This document shows positions 33,401 to 43,634 of a stretch of 64,000 bases of DNA, one piece after another. The stretch comes from Prochilodus magdalenae (Eukaryota; Chordata; Actinopteri; Characiformes; Prochilodontidae): assembly GCA_024036415.1 (NCBI GenBank), contig JAMWET010003135.1, forward strand, positions 62,001 through 126,000, read 5' to 3'. How positions within the stretch are numbered: position 1 is the stretch's first letter; the number at the start of each line of letters is the position of its first letter. The position numbers and the translations under genes are program-made. A model generated the notes under the pieces. It did not search any database, was not told the DNA's origin, and saw only the letters and a list, made by a program, of their open reading frames with translations.

Positions 33401-35859
33401 GAAGAAAAGGAAAAAGACACTCAATAAATGTAATTCACCATGAAAAGCTCCTAAAAATCGTGTGATTTGTGTCTGAGTTTGTTATTACTGGAACATGACC
33501 GGCTGAAAATAACTGCTGACGTTCATCAAATGTCTGAAAACTGAAAGAAGAGCCGGAAGCCACTGACAAAACATGAATGAACATAATTAACCAAGGCCAT
33601 AATGAAAGCTACATGCTATACTTCCATTAACATACAGGCTAAGAGTGAAACAGTAAACAGCCAAGTAGTCACACCAACACAATGAACATTAAACACGCTT
33701 TAATTTGTTAACTACTAGTGTGGGTGTTTATTAAAAGGTCCTATATCTGTCATATGGCAACTAAACTGAAGGTATTTTCCACTCCAATCTTTCAGATTAC
33801 GTCCCATCAAGGTGCTTTCCTGGCTACAGAAGTTAAAGGCCCCCACACTTGTATTACTTTACCAGCTGCTGTTATACGTTGACAATTGTACAGAGTGCAA
33901 ATATCTGTCCACTAAACACTCTTTCCTTGCAACAGCTGGCCGCGGGAACGACATGCAGGAACCCGCTCCAAACCCACACAGCCTCTCCGCTCATACCAAC
34001 CTTGAACAACTGCACCAACTGATACGCACAACTGACATATTCCTGTCAATGAGACAGCTGAACAGTGAGTCCAGAGGCCTAACAAACGCCCACCAACAAA
34101 GGGACAGGCAAAGTCCTAAAATGCCCCTGAACAGACTCGTCATAAACAGTTCAGTAGGCCTACTGCTGTAAGATGTAGGAGTCCAACAATGAACCACATT
34201 GTACTGTAGGCATGGGTGATATGACAAATATGCATTACCACAATACTTGGCTCTTTGATGATAAACATTATGAACTAAGAGACTTAATAAAGTTTAAGTC
34301 TGTACAAATAAAACAGCAGCAGCTCAGCTCCTCTTCAGTCTTCCCAGGTTCAGTCATGTCACTTCACTGCTATGTTCCCTTCTCTGGTTTCTTGGTTGCT
34401 AGGTATTGTCCTTATGCTAGTAGCTAGAAAATATCATCTGACGGAAGACTAAGCACAGTTCTGGATAAGAGCATCTGCTAAATGCCATAAATGTAAACAA
34501 AACAGTGAGCACAAAGACATTCGTTCAACATTTCATAACTGTTCTGCACTTAAATCTCAAAGATGTTGAGTTTTCCGCACTGCATAGTTTACATACATCA
34601 CCACACACACAAGCTGAAAAAGAAGGTCCAGTCTGATGTTCAGGTCTCAAACAATCTCAGATTCATCATTAAATCCTCAGAAGACACGTCCTTAACCAAG
34701 TTTTGGCTAAGCTCCCTTTGTTTTCTCTTCTATCATTAGATAGACAGTCAGGAGAAGTGTTCAAGCCCCCAAAGAGTGCAGCAATATTCTCAGATAAGTA
34801 CAATAAACACACTGTCATACTGCCCGCACCTATTGGGGCTAGTTGGGGACCAGTGCACAAGCACTTAAGTCTATAAGTTCATAGCTCCTGTGTTAGCCTG
34901 GGGCTGTAATGGAATGTTCCACTCATCTGTACAAACATCCAGCTTCTTTGTCAGTCAGTGGAAATACAAGACAGCAGTTAAACATTCGGTCCTCTGGTTG
35001 TTAAACTGAGACAGTTTATGTTTTTTCTGGTGTTTCATTCTGTTGTGCTTGTTTACAGAGGCTAACACCACCATGACATTATAAATTTCTAATGTGGTAC
35101 TTTTACAATGGTGAAGTCCCATTAAATTAAAGCATCAAATTAAGACACCACTGTGCTGTTTTGTACCAAATTCTATAATCTGTGAATTGCTACATGTGTG
35201 GCAAGGTTATGCTTACTGAATGCAGCTACGACACACGAGTCAAGAAACGTTCGATAACAACTAGACGTGGGAATCATGTTTAATGTTACCCTACTGTGAA
35301 TAGGATAACTACTACAAAGATTATCATTATTGATCATTGCTGTCAGTCATGCCAATAAAGCTCTCTTGGACTGAAATGAGCCATGCAAATACGTAATTCA
35401 GAGAAACTCTTAAAAAGGAACCTGAAAAGACGCATTAAACAGGTCACAGTGACTTTTAAACACGGGACGTCATACTGAAGTCTCCCTCACTGCGTCCAGC
35501 TGCTGCTTGGATGTGCTTTTACATCTGCAGACAATAGACAGGCGTCTTTGTTCCTCTGCGTTCAGCCGGCTTTGTGTCTAACTCTCAGACACGGAGCACA
35601 GATCTTCCTGAGACAGTCTGATTAAAGCAACCGTCACATAAAACAGACATTTCCTAATACATTTACACAGCATGTTCATATTTTTAGTGCTGCAGTCTTA
35701 ACATAAACCTAAAATCAATCTGACTGTGCACTGCCGAAAACAAAGATATCACATATTAGGGCAGATTCAACTCACAAAACAGTACTTACCCATAAAGACC
35801 AGGCAGAGGGTGACGACTGAACATGTCCATATTGAGCTCCTTAGGTCCAAATTGGCCAT
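21492..35859 (-). CDS. LRP12: Low-density lipoprotein receptor-related protein 12, complete coding sequence
   Basis: Eight coding exons on the minus strand, in order: 35859-35790, 33393-33337, 32991-32856, 30394-30192, 26521-25758, 24111-23774, 23616-23484, 22415-21492. Every junction is GT-AG and the phases (1,1,2,1,0,2,0) fit, giving 2,625 nt or 874 residues (human is about 859). Domains: signal peptide with a hydrophobic SVVTLCLVF core; CUB1 about 44-155; LDLa1 163-198 (CNTMDECGDNSDE); LDLa2; CUB2 (YGTFSSPNYPDFYPPGSNC...); LDLa3 to LDLa5 ending CDAQDDCGDGSDEESC at 481; one membrane helix about 489-511 (VITAAVIGSLICGLLLVIAL); then a long cytoplasmic tail, serine-rich and acidic, ending in the conserved TSDDESLLLC. 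The Cys and Asp/Glu calcium-cage residues of the LDLa repeats are present. LRP12 is a single-pass endocytic/adaptor-binding receptor. The start ATG has A at -3 and G at +4. The stop is TAA at 21494-21492. Confidence 0.95.
22416..23483 (-). other. LRP12 intron 7, no other feature seen
   Basis: A/T-rich unique sequence; no repeat or additional exon recognised. Splice sites are cgttag|GCC and CAG|GTGAGA on the minus strand. Confidence 0.5.
24162..24330. mobile_element. hAT-like MITE fragment starting cagggctgcaac (LRP12 intron 5)
   Basis: Begins accagggctgcaacaagtaa and contains cagtaaagacctgtgattga. The same block in the element at 29735-29950 reads caataaagacctgtgactgt, and that copy ends ggttgcagccct, the complement of this start. 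The CAGGGCTGCAAC terminus is typical of hAT-derived MITEs. No coding sequence. The rest of the intron (24330-25310) shows only A/T-rich sequence. Confidence 0.5.
25312..25735. mobile_element. hAT-like MITE (gggatgaaccgaa ... ttcggttttggctga)
   Basis: Starts ggtagggatgaaccgaacgt and ends gttcggttttggctgaaatt followed by ccggtgca, giving inverted termini of the fish hAT type that carries a ccgaa/ttcgg core. It lies immediately beyond the LRP12 exon 5 donor (minus sense). Confidence 0.55.
26522..29250. other. LRP12 intron 4, mostly featureless
   Basis: A/T-rich. ctgtaaaaagtgtgtcattg (about 26816) and acttttacagtgca (about 26958) form an inverted pair about 150 bp apart, probably a small MITE. 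A CTA/CTG-type trinucleotide-rich patch lies at 27527-27575. No exon-like segment was found. Confidence 0.4.
29251..29425 (+). mobile_element. tRNA-derived SINE (LRP12 intron 4, antisense to the gene)
   Basis: B-box ggttcgaatcc at 29273-29283, then caataagagtccgtgggcaa, and the tail gtaagtcgctctggataaga followed by gcgtcagctaaataccgtaa and atgtaaatg. The tail is the well-known fish SINE 3' end. Related pieces are at 11945-12095 (minus) and 34455-34500. It is not a functional tRNA gene. Confidence 0.8.
29735..29950. mobile_element. hAT-like MITE fragment ending ggttgcagccct
   Basis: Partner of 24162-24330, sharing taaagacctgtga and the complementary gcagccct terminus. It contains a duplicated tttacaggtca motif. 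Confidence 0.45.
30395..31480. other. LRP12 intron 3, distal part, no feature seen
   Basis: Unique A/T-rich sequence between exon 4 and the palindromic repeat; no reading frame of note. Confidence 0.4.
31481..31828. repeat. Palindromic dispersed repeat, copy 2 (LRP12 intron 3)
   Basis: Begins aaaccacctccttgtatcta, then the gctccgctgaccatatagga and gtctgtactgatccactcac blocks, and ends agatggactacagtctaaaa, aactacagagtgctcat. Shorter than copies 1, 3 and 4. A (TCTA)n and CACA tract follows at 31829-31862. Confidence 0.7.
32282..32782. repeat. 37-bp minisatellite in LRP12 intron 3
   Basis: About 13 units of 37 bp with core cacctcacaccaaacccact followed by ctcaatcactctgttta; left units read caccatgttta and right units cactctgttta. 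The array ends about 75 bp from exon 3 (minus-sense donor side). The long frames across it at 32300-32827 simply cycle through the three phases of the repeat. Confidence 0.92.
33035..33235. repeat. Degenerate 20-22-bp A/T-rich tandem repeat (LRP12 intron 2)
   Basis: About seven loose copies of tctactatgaattattcagt. A similar ctatgattcattcaataact/gaattattcattatccacta composition occurs at 14225-14290 in DCSTAMP intron 1. Confidence 0.55.
33394..35789. other. LRP12 intron 1
   Basis: Holds a SINE-tail fragment (ggataagagcatctgctaaa tgccataaatg, about 34463-34493). The open frame at 33812-34171 has no family match, no codon-bias cue and no flanking splice logic, and is not called as a gene. Confidence 0.4.
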
Positions 35860-36099
35860 AATAACTTAGTGTTGAGTTCAGTGCTAAGGTTAAAGTAAAT
35901 GTCGACTGTTTTTTGTTCTGTTTTTAGGTTGTAAACTCCTTTAAACGTTAATATATATATCCATAAACCTCATAGACATAATTAAAAGTCCTAGTTTCCA
36001 GCTTCAGTACTATTAAGAAGTTAATGTAATAATGAGTGGGATTATTTCCAATACTGAGCTTTTACGCCACCTTTACATAGACGTCCCACATAAACACCG

Positions 36100-36965
36100 G
36101 CTAAAGCAGCTCAAGTTACCTTCTGTACCTACAACAAACATCTGCTTATAATTCCAAGGATCCTTTAACAGCTTTCCCAACCCGAAATCCTGATTTTAAT
36201 GTCTTATATCAGCCAATTTTAGCTCTGAATCTATCGATCTAGCTACAGAAGCTACGCTAAGCTAACCTAAACTAACACATCAGGCTACGTACAGCTTAGC
36301 TAGCTACAACTACAGCTACATTTGGCATCCCATTTATATCGGTTGGCCTACTAAACACCTACACAGACACTTAAAAGCACATTTCAGATGAATAAAACGT
36401 TAACTAAAACCGCAAACATGTTTTCAGCGCTTATAAATCCCCCGCAAAGCCGACTGCGCTACGGCTAACGCTATGCTAGCTATTGTGCTAGCCGGCTAAG
36501 CTAACGCCACAACAACAAACCGGCCGAAACACAAACATGACCGGCAACCGACGACTCCGGAGCCAAAACAGTGCCAATAATGTGGATTATAATCGCAAGT
36601 GAGTCCAGAAGCGTTACTGGGAGGTTGTTTTCTGTGGGGTATATAAAACAAAGCGGTTAAAATGGTCCAAAAAAGCCGCTGCAGAAGCGGAGTCCTCTGT
36701 CCTGCCTCCGCACAGCGACTGCTGGCCGTATTAATGTTATTAATTCTGCAAAATTAAAGATAAAATAAAAAAAATAAATACGCCGAAATAAAGCCGCACG
36801 GTCTAAACCTAGCTACACTACTTTCTCTCAGTCCGTCTGAGTGCTGTAAAACTGTCCATCTGCTGGGACGTTTCGAGTCCGTAACAAAGGCCAGTCAGCT
36901 CGGCTCTGTGGCCCTACTGACTATAAACACACACACGCACACGCACACAAAGAGGGGGGGCGGGG
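36100..36965 (-). promoter_or_regulatory. LRP12: Probable LRP12 promoter / 5' UTR region
   Basis: CpG density rises between about 36420 and 36900 (ccggctaag, ccggccgaaa, accggcaaccgacgactccgg, aaagccgctgcagaagcgga), with a GC box ggggggcggggg near 36953-36965. It lies 0.6-1.1 kb upstream of the start codon. An acceptor-like tttaaccttag|C (minus) at 35885/35883 and a donor-like CAGAAG|GTAACT ending at 36120 allow a spliced untranslated exon. No CGG repeat tract is present. The transcription start cannot be placed from sequence. Confidence 0.4.
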
Positions 36966-37214
36966 GGAGAGAAATACAAATAGTAAGGGACTCAAAAGTG
37001 CCATGTGTGTATGTCTACAACACACATATAGATAATTTATTTACCATCTACACCACCAGTAGATCTACACGTGTCTTCTGAGTTTACATGGAATGCTGAT
37101 GATGGAAAAATCTGTAAAACCTGGAAAAAGTTTTCTTTGGGGGACTATTTTTTTGCCGCAATGCAAAAAAAAAAACGGCCTTCAGTTTGCAACATGCCAC
37201 CATGAATGGAGTTT

Positions 37215-37812
37215 TTGTGTTATCTGTTAGACACTGCAGTGACACTGACGTGGTGGTGGTGTGTTAGTGTGTGTTGTGCTGGTGTGAGTGGATCTGATAC
37301 AGCAGTGATGCTGGACACCTCAGTGTTACTACTGCGAATCGTCCACTAAGCAAAACTGTTCAGTCAGTGGTGTCCTGTGAGCAGTGATCTGTGGGCAACA
37401 TTCTGTGGGCGTACTGTGACCACTGATTAGGGACTAGAGGATGACCAACACTGCACAGATGAGCTGTCGTCTCTGACTGTACATCTACAAGGTGGAGCAG
37501 AAGGTAGGAGTGTCTAATAGAGTGGACAGTGAGTGGACACAGTGTTTAAACACTCCAGCAGCACTGCTGTATCTGATCCACACACACCAGCACAACACAC
37601 TAACACTCCACCACCACTCCAGTGTCACTGCAGTGCTGAGAATGATTTACCACCCACATAATACCTGCTCTGTGGTGGTCCTGTGGGGGTCCTGACTGTT
37701 AAAGAGCAGGGCAATAAAATATACAGAGAAACAGATGGACTACAGTCTGTAACTGTAGAACTACAGAGTGCTCATATATGGTCAGTGGAGGTGATAACAT
37801 GGACAGTGAGTG
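37215..37812. repeat. Palindromic dispersed repeat, copy 3
   Basis: Two opposed arms: cactgcagtgacactgacgt/ggtggtggtgtgttagtgtg at the left, and acaacacactaacactccac/gtgtcactgcagtgctgaga at the right. It ends with the cagatggactacagtctgta and tggtcagtggaggtgataac blocks. The most nearly complete copy in the window together with 53572-54245. Confidence 0.8.
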
Positions 37813-38224
37813 GACCCAATGAATCGTATGTGTGACAACTTTGAAATGTTTAAATTTTTATTGGTCCAGGCATCATGAGTCACAGAGTTTTAAATCACGC
37901 CAAAAGAAAATTGGGATGCATGTTTCAGAAGCCTGGCCAAATGCTTTCATTGTTCTCATTCACAGAGGGTGAAAGGTCAGAGCTGACAGATGCTCGGCAG
38001 TCTGTTGGAGCTCAGCGCATCCTGCTTTACTGAAGCACCACAGCGTCTGATCGCCCTTTATCACCACTGTGAGTATTATATAAGAGTTCTGAGGTATCGT
38101 TTATATAAGGGGCTTCCCAACAACACTGTCCAGACCTACACCACTGATCGGATCATGTCTAGACTCATAAAAGCAGCAAAGAGATAAACCATGTTATTTA
38201 ACCTTAGAAAAGTAGCAATCAACC

Positions 38225-38545
38225 TACAGGAATGAAACTCGGTGGGGAGGTTTGACATTGAGAGAAATGCTAGGGATTCAAGATTCACGCTCAGCCACAC
38301 ATGTGACCTAAGCAAGGAGGGGCCTTATCACTGTACCTGACTGACAATCAGCGAGCAGTGATGCCCTCTATGAGTCGTCCTGTTAGTGCCAGCACCACTG
38401 GCAGACAGCTGCACAATGCAGGACTACATGCACTCAGACTATTACAGCGACTATCCTTAGCACCACGTCAATGCCACCAAAGACTACAATGGTGTCGTAC
38501 CATACTAAGAGACTCTACTTCTGTATGTGTAGCTCAATAAATATT
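38225..38545 (+). pseudogene. Tc1/mariner-like transposase fragment
   Basis: The plus strand reads RPVSASTTGRQLHNAGLHA, then LLQRLSLAPRQCHQRLQWCR, the end of the DNA-binding region and the RxxRLxW block that precedes the catalytic domain in Tc1 elements. The catalytic region is missing; the frame ends near 38540. Confidence 0.6.
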
Positions 38546-38571
38546 CTTCATATCAGTCTACATTTATCATC

Positions 38572-38665
38572 AGTTATTGTTCCTGGTAACCTTTAGCTTC
38601 CTTCTTAATAGCACTGCCATCTTTACTTCCTTCTGTGTGCAGCTATTGTTGTTGATGACTGAGAG
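38572..38665. repeat. Dispersed repeat, first of a pair
   Basis: tcctggtaacctttagcttc/cttcttaatagcactgccat/cttccttctgtgtgcagcta matches 52775-52860 in order and orientation. Each copy lies downstream of a Tc1-like fragment. Confidence 0.5.
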
Positions 38666-39237
38666 CATCAGAACCAGCAAAATAGATACACCAGTGTGTT
38701 TAAATTATGTGTAATGTTATTTACTCACATTGCAGCAGCCATTCAGTCTATCAGTCTCTTATTATACACCTCAGAGCAGAAAATATGTGAAAATGTGTGG
38801 AAATGCAGAGGAAGGGGCGACAGTTCATGACACACTTCAGCCTGACAGCCCCTTTGTTTAGTGAGGTCAAAGGTCACTACGTTTAAGATCAATGTCTGTC
38901 GGGTTCAGTGAGAGAATAACACATAGGCATCTGTCCTCTAACAGGAGCAGATGTGACGGGTCACAGCGGCTTTAAATCTGGTTAAAAACAACATGATTAG
39001 GTAAACAAATAAGCTGCTGTGGGGATAAACATACGGGCCGCGAGGGAGCGGAGGCAGGAATACAAACAGGTCAAAAACACCATCCCAGAGCAATAACACT
39101 GCACAGAGATCAACAGTAACAACCTCCAGGGATGGGCTGTGCAAACGGCAGAGCTAGGCAGCCCTCTAAGGGCCCCCATGAGCCAGGGGCCCCATGAAAA
39201 TATCAATATGATATAGTGGTAAATTCTCCATACATGC

Positions 39238-39292
<55 letters not shown>
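39238..39292. repeat. (TA)n(TG)n microsatellite
   Basis: tatatatata followed by about 20 tg dinucleotides. Confidence 0.95.
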
Positions 39293-39705
39293 TGTTAATT
39301 ATACATGGGGTTTTGTGTGGGAGTGGGTAGAGTTTTGTGTTAGAGTGGGTGGGGTTTCATGCTGGAGTGGGTGGAGTTAAGTGGGGAGTGGGTGGGGTTC
39401 AGCGAGGGTTTAGTGGGCAGTGGGTGAGTTTGGGTCTAGTGGGTGGAGTTTTTACATGCAGTTTAGTGGGTAGTGTTGGGGTGTAGGGAGATGTGGGTGG
39501 AATTTACTAGTGAAGTAGGAGGGTTTCGTGGGTGGGTATGGATAATGGGAGTGTGGGTGGAGTGAAATGGATGAGAAGCTGGAGTTCAATGGCTGTGAGG
39601 TTATGGGAGGATATGGTGGGTGGGGTTAAGATGATACAGTTAGTAGAAATGTCAGTGGAGTTACACGGGGTATAGGTAGGTTAGTAGGGATGTGGCCTTT
39701 GGGGG
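39293..39705. repeat. Degenerate G/T-rich tandem repeat
   Basis: Loose repeats of gtgggtggggtt/gtgggtggagtt with a changing period; heavily G-on-plus biased and with many GGG/GGGG runs, so G-quadruplex formation is possible. Confidence 0.6.
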
Positions 39706-39769
39706 TATAATGTAGTTAACGAGGCAATTACCCTTCAATAACACTGGTTAGTGAGATTGGAGATAAAAG

Positions 39770-39925
39770 GTTTTATTTACATATTTAATTATATATTTAT
39801 TTACATTTATATATACTTAATTATATATTTATTCATATGTTATATATACTGAATTCTATATTTATTTATATATTATATATACTTATTTATATACTATATA
39901 TGCTTAATTTTTTATATACAGTATA

Positions 39926-40010
<85 letters not shown>
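39770..40010. repeat. A/T repeats and (TA)n microsatellite
   Basis: tatatttatttacata-type copies at 39780-39910, then about 38 ta dinucleotides at 39932-40008. Confidence 0.95.
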
Positions 40011-40011
<1 letters not shown>

Positions 40012-40679
40012 GATTAAAAGTTGCCCAAACTGAATCAATTTTTCTTGCTATACACATACTATGTGTTCCGAGCTGAGTCATGAGTCGGTAAACCACCTAT
40101 CCCCTGTCTGACTTGAGTGGGCAGGTCAGTGTCTACTGAATAGACAATACATATATCCAAATGTGTGGGGTTTTTGTGAACCCCAGAACAGGCTGTTTCT
40201 GCGTCTTATTGTCCATTGTCCATACCAGAGTAAGTGCTACCTAACCAGCATGGCCACTAGGGGGCACCCACCGCTTTTAGGCTGCTCCTTTAAGCTGTTT
40301 TTACTTCTACATGATTCCACCACTTGTGCTGGTGGCTGTTATCAGTTATCCTCTCATCGTACACTTGGAACAGGTTTGCTTATATTATGTAAACAAAGTT
40401 AAGATGCCGAGCTAAGGAATGTTTATTTTAGACTCTGTGAAACATTTATGTGAGGAAATGTATAGTTTACATTACGTCTAATTCTTATATGTAATAAATC
40501 AGCCAATGACTTTCATATTAAACATAAACAAACCTGACTAAACTCGATGGTATACAGTCAAACAGATGACTAAAATAGAAATATGATTAGTTACTAAAAC
40601 CTATAAGGCCTGGGGGGAGTGTGTGGACACATGGAGCCCCCAAAAATCATGCTTAGAGCCCCTCAAAATACTACAGCTC

Positions 40680-41106
40680 TATCTCTATCTCTCTCTCTCA
40701 CACACACACACACATTCTGTATCTCTCTCTCACTCTCTCTCTCTCTCTCTTTCACACACACACATTCTGTATCTCTCTCTCACTCTCTCTGTTTCTGTCG
40801 CTCTCTCTCTCTATCTCTCTCTGTTTCTGTCTCTCTCACTCTGTTTCTGTCTCTCTCTATCTCACACACACACATTCTGTATCTCTCTCACTCTGTTTCT
40901 GTCTCTCTCTATCTCACACACACACATTCTGTATCTCTCTCTCACTCTCTCTGTTTCTGTCGCTCTCTCTCTCTATCTCTCTCTCACACACACACATTCT
41001 GTATCTCTCTCACTCTGTTTCTGTCTCTCTCTATCTCACACACACACATTCTGTATCTCTCTCTCACTCTCTCTGTCTATCTCTCACACAGACACACATT
41101 TTGTAT

Positions 41107-41138
<32 letters not shown>

Positions 41139-41145
41139 TTCTGTA

Positions 41146-41188
<43 letters not shown>

Positions 41189-41229
41189 TTCTGTATCTCT
41201 CTCTCTCACTCTCTCTTTCTCTCTCTCTC

Positions 41230-41281
<52 letters not shown>
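40680..41281. repeat. Pyrimidine/CA-rich low-complexity array
   Basis: Tandem blocks of about 50-60 bp built from tctctctc, cacacacacacattctgt and atctctctct, ending in a pure (CT)n run (about 41218-41280). About 234-residue open frames in two registers here are repeat artefacts. Confidence 0.92.
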
Positions 41282-41284
<3 letters not shown>

Positions 41285-41892
41285 GAATTCAGGTGTTCCA
41301 ATCACTTCCATGGCCACAGGTGAGTAAAACCAAGCAGCTAGGCATGCAGACTTCTCCTACGGACATTGGTTAAAGAATGGGTCGCTCTCAGGAGCTCAGT
41401 GAATTCCAGCATGTTACCGTGATAGGAATCCACCCATTGTGAAATTTCCTCACTACTAAATATTCCACAGTCTTTGGCGGTTGCCAGGTGAACTGTACTT
41501 GTCTGACTGCGACCGAGTGTAAAGTTTGGTGGAGTGGGGATTAGGGTGTGGGCTTGTGTTTCAGGAGTTGGACTCAGATCCTTAGTTCCAGTAAAAGGAA
41601 CTCCTAATGCCCTAGCAGACCAAGAGATTATGGACAATGTCCAAACTTTGTGGCAAACGTTTGGGGATGGGCCCTTCCTGTTCCAACATGACTGTGCATC
41701 AGTGCACAAAGCAAGCTCCATAAAGACATTGATGAGCATGTTTGGTGTGGAAGAACTTGGCTGGCCGCATCCATCATCAGTGTCTGACCTCGCAAGTGTG
41801 CCTCTGGAAAGAAAATTCCCGTAGACACATTCCTAAACCTTGTGGAATGCCTTCCCAGAAGAGTTGAAGCTGTTATAGCTGTAAAGGGTGCC
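41282..41892 (+). pseudogene. Internally deleted Tc1-like transposon
   Basis: Left part attgaattcaggtgttccaa through gaaatttcctcactactaaa joins directly to tttggcggttgccaggtgaa at about 41470-41474, removing the DNA-binding half and the start of the catalytic core. The frame 41534-41824 reads SLVPVKGTPNALADQEI, GPFLFQHDCASVHKASSIK and FGVEELGWPH. A second deletion follows, joining tggccgcatc to atcagtgtctgacc and removing the glutamate region. The 3' part gaagagttgaagctgttata is retained. The deletions are inferred against the usual organisation of this fish family. Confidence 0.8.
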
Positions 41893-42590
41893 TAAATGTT
41901 ATTATCGTATTCCACCACCAGGTGGCAGCATTGCTGTGATATTCATTCTCCAATTGTAATGCAGACTGAATAGTTACTGATGGGATTTTGTTCAGTATAT
42001 ACAGTATATGTACCGTATGTACAGTATATACTATATAATATTATTAATATCAGTATATAGTATAACAGTCCTGTAACTGCGCCTGGAGCCGGATAGAGAG
42101 CGCAGGAGAGGCTGTCTAACAGACAACACAAGGCTGATATTAGCATGTATCTCTCTCAAATCAACAAGGACATTTTCAATGTTAGCTGATAAAGCTGAAC
42201 AGTCCTTTCACAAGACAGATCATCAAACTGTTCACAGTCACCGGACTCTGAAACGCTTTCGTATGGACTGACAGACGGAGATAAAGAGCGAGGACAGTGT
42301 ACGTATCACCGCATCTGCTCACAGCTAAAGTGCACAGATTCAGACACGCCTACTCCCAGTAACCTTTACAGAGCAGCAGTTAGGAACAGCTCCAATACAC
42401 ACAGTCTCAACACTTAACCACAGGGGAACTCCACCGTCTTCTCAGAATACACTCTTAATACCCTTAATACACTCAGTGAGAGGAACACAGGGAGGACAAG
42501 AGGGAGACACAGAGAGCCTGAACCCTTTACCAAAGCGTTGGCAATACAAGTGCTAATGTTTGTCATGTCAATAAAGCAAGCTGAATTTAA
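41893..42590. other. Intergenic, no gene seen
   Basis: Contains a tacagtatatgtaccgtatg-type A/T patch (41990-42065) and a short tgtcaataaagcaagctgaa/tttaattgaaattga retroposon-like tail at 42560-42598. Confidence 0.4.
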
Positions 42591-42594
42591 TTGA

Positions 42595-43175
42595 AATTGA
42601 AAGAGACGAAAACCGAGAGAAATAAAAACCTTAGGGAAAATAAAGATGGGAGATAGGGAGAAGGAAGAAAGGAATCCGGAATGAAACTGATAGAAATTAA
42701 GAGAGAGAAGGAAAGAAAAAGAGAAGTGATATGAAAAAAAGAGAAAGTAGACATAAGGCAGAGATGGAAAGTGAAAGAAAAGAAAGAAAGGAAAGAAAAC
42801 ATGAAAGAGAAACAGACAATGAAAAGAAAGACAAAGAAAAAGAAAATGAAAGAGAGAGAAGGAAAAAAGCAAAAGAAAGAATGAGAAAGAAGGACAGTGA
42901 GAGGGAGGGAGAAGGGAAAAACAGAAAGAGCGAGAGAGAGAAAGACAGAGACAAAGAGAGAAAGAGAGAGGGACTGAGAGTGGGAGAGAGAAGGGGAAAA
43001 GAGAGATAAAAGGATGGGAGAGAGAAAAATAGAGAGAAAGAGAGACAAGGAAAGAGAAGGAAATAAGAGAAAATATAAAAGAGAGAAAGAGAGAGGGAAA
43101 AACAGAGAAAGAATGAGTGTGAAAGAATAAAAAAGAGAAAGAGAGCGAGAGAAAGCGAGAGAGAGAGAGAGAGAC
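42595..43175. repeat. Polypurine low-complexity tract (plus strand A/G)
   Basis: Nearly uninterrupted A/G, dominated by agagagaaag and gaaagaaaa units. A second such patch is at 43368-43625. Minus-strand frames (153, 152 and 97 residues of Phe/Ser/Leu) follow from the composition and are not genes. Confidence 0.92.
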
Positions 43176-43367
43176 CTATATAAGATACAGACTGATGTGA
43201 GGGATCTGTGTTTATGTCCTTTATATATTGTTTTTATTACTGCTCTTTAGTCACACATTAGAGTTTTACCAATTAATCATTAACATGTAATTAATAATCT
43301 ACAATTAATTATCACCCTCAGATTACAGATCATTAATCAGTGAAGTCTTATTACCTCTTCCAATACA

Positions 43368-43625
43368 GAAAGAGAAAGAGGTGAAATAAAAGAAAGAACA
43401 GAACTGAAAGACAGACATAAGGAAAAAAAAAGAGATACACATAGAAAGATTGAAGAACTGGAGAGATAAAGAAAAGACAAGAGAGGCAGTAAAAAGGTAA
43501 AAAGGTAAAAAGAAAGCACAGAAAAAGAAAGACTGAAAGAGAAAGAATGAGAAAAAAGAAAAGAAACAGAGAGTGACAGAAATGGAGAGATAAGTAAAAC
43601 GAAAAGAGAAAAACAAAGAAAGTAT
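43368..43625. repeat. Second polypurine patch
   Basis: gaaagagaaagaggtgaaat-type A/G-rich sequence, separated from the first patch by about 190 bp of mixed A/T-rich sequence. Confidence 0.85.
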
Positions 43626-43634
43626 AGTGTGTGT

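Noticed and set aside
33812..34171. 119-residue open frame in LRP12 intron 1
   Set aside because: No recognisable domain, no splice or promoter context; it lies antisense in an intron.
40619..41327. Two overlapping 234-residue plus-strand frames of Ser/Leu/Thr/His
   Set aside because: They are translations of CT/CA microsatellite DNA in two registers.
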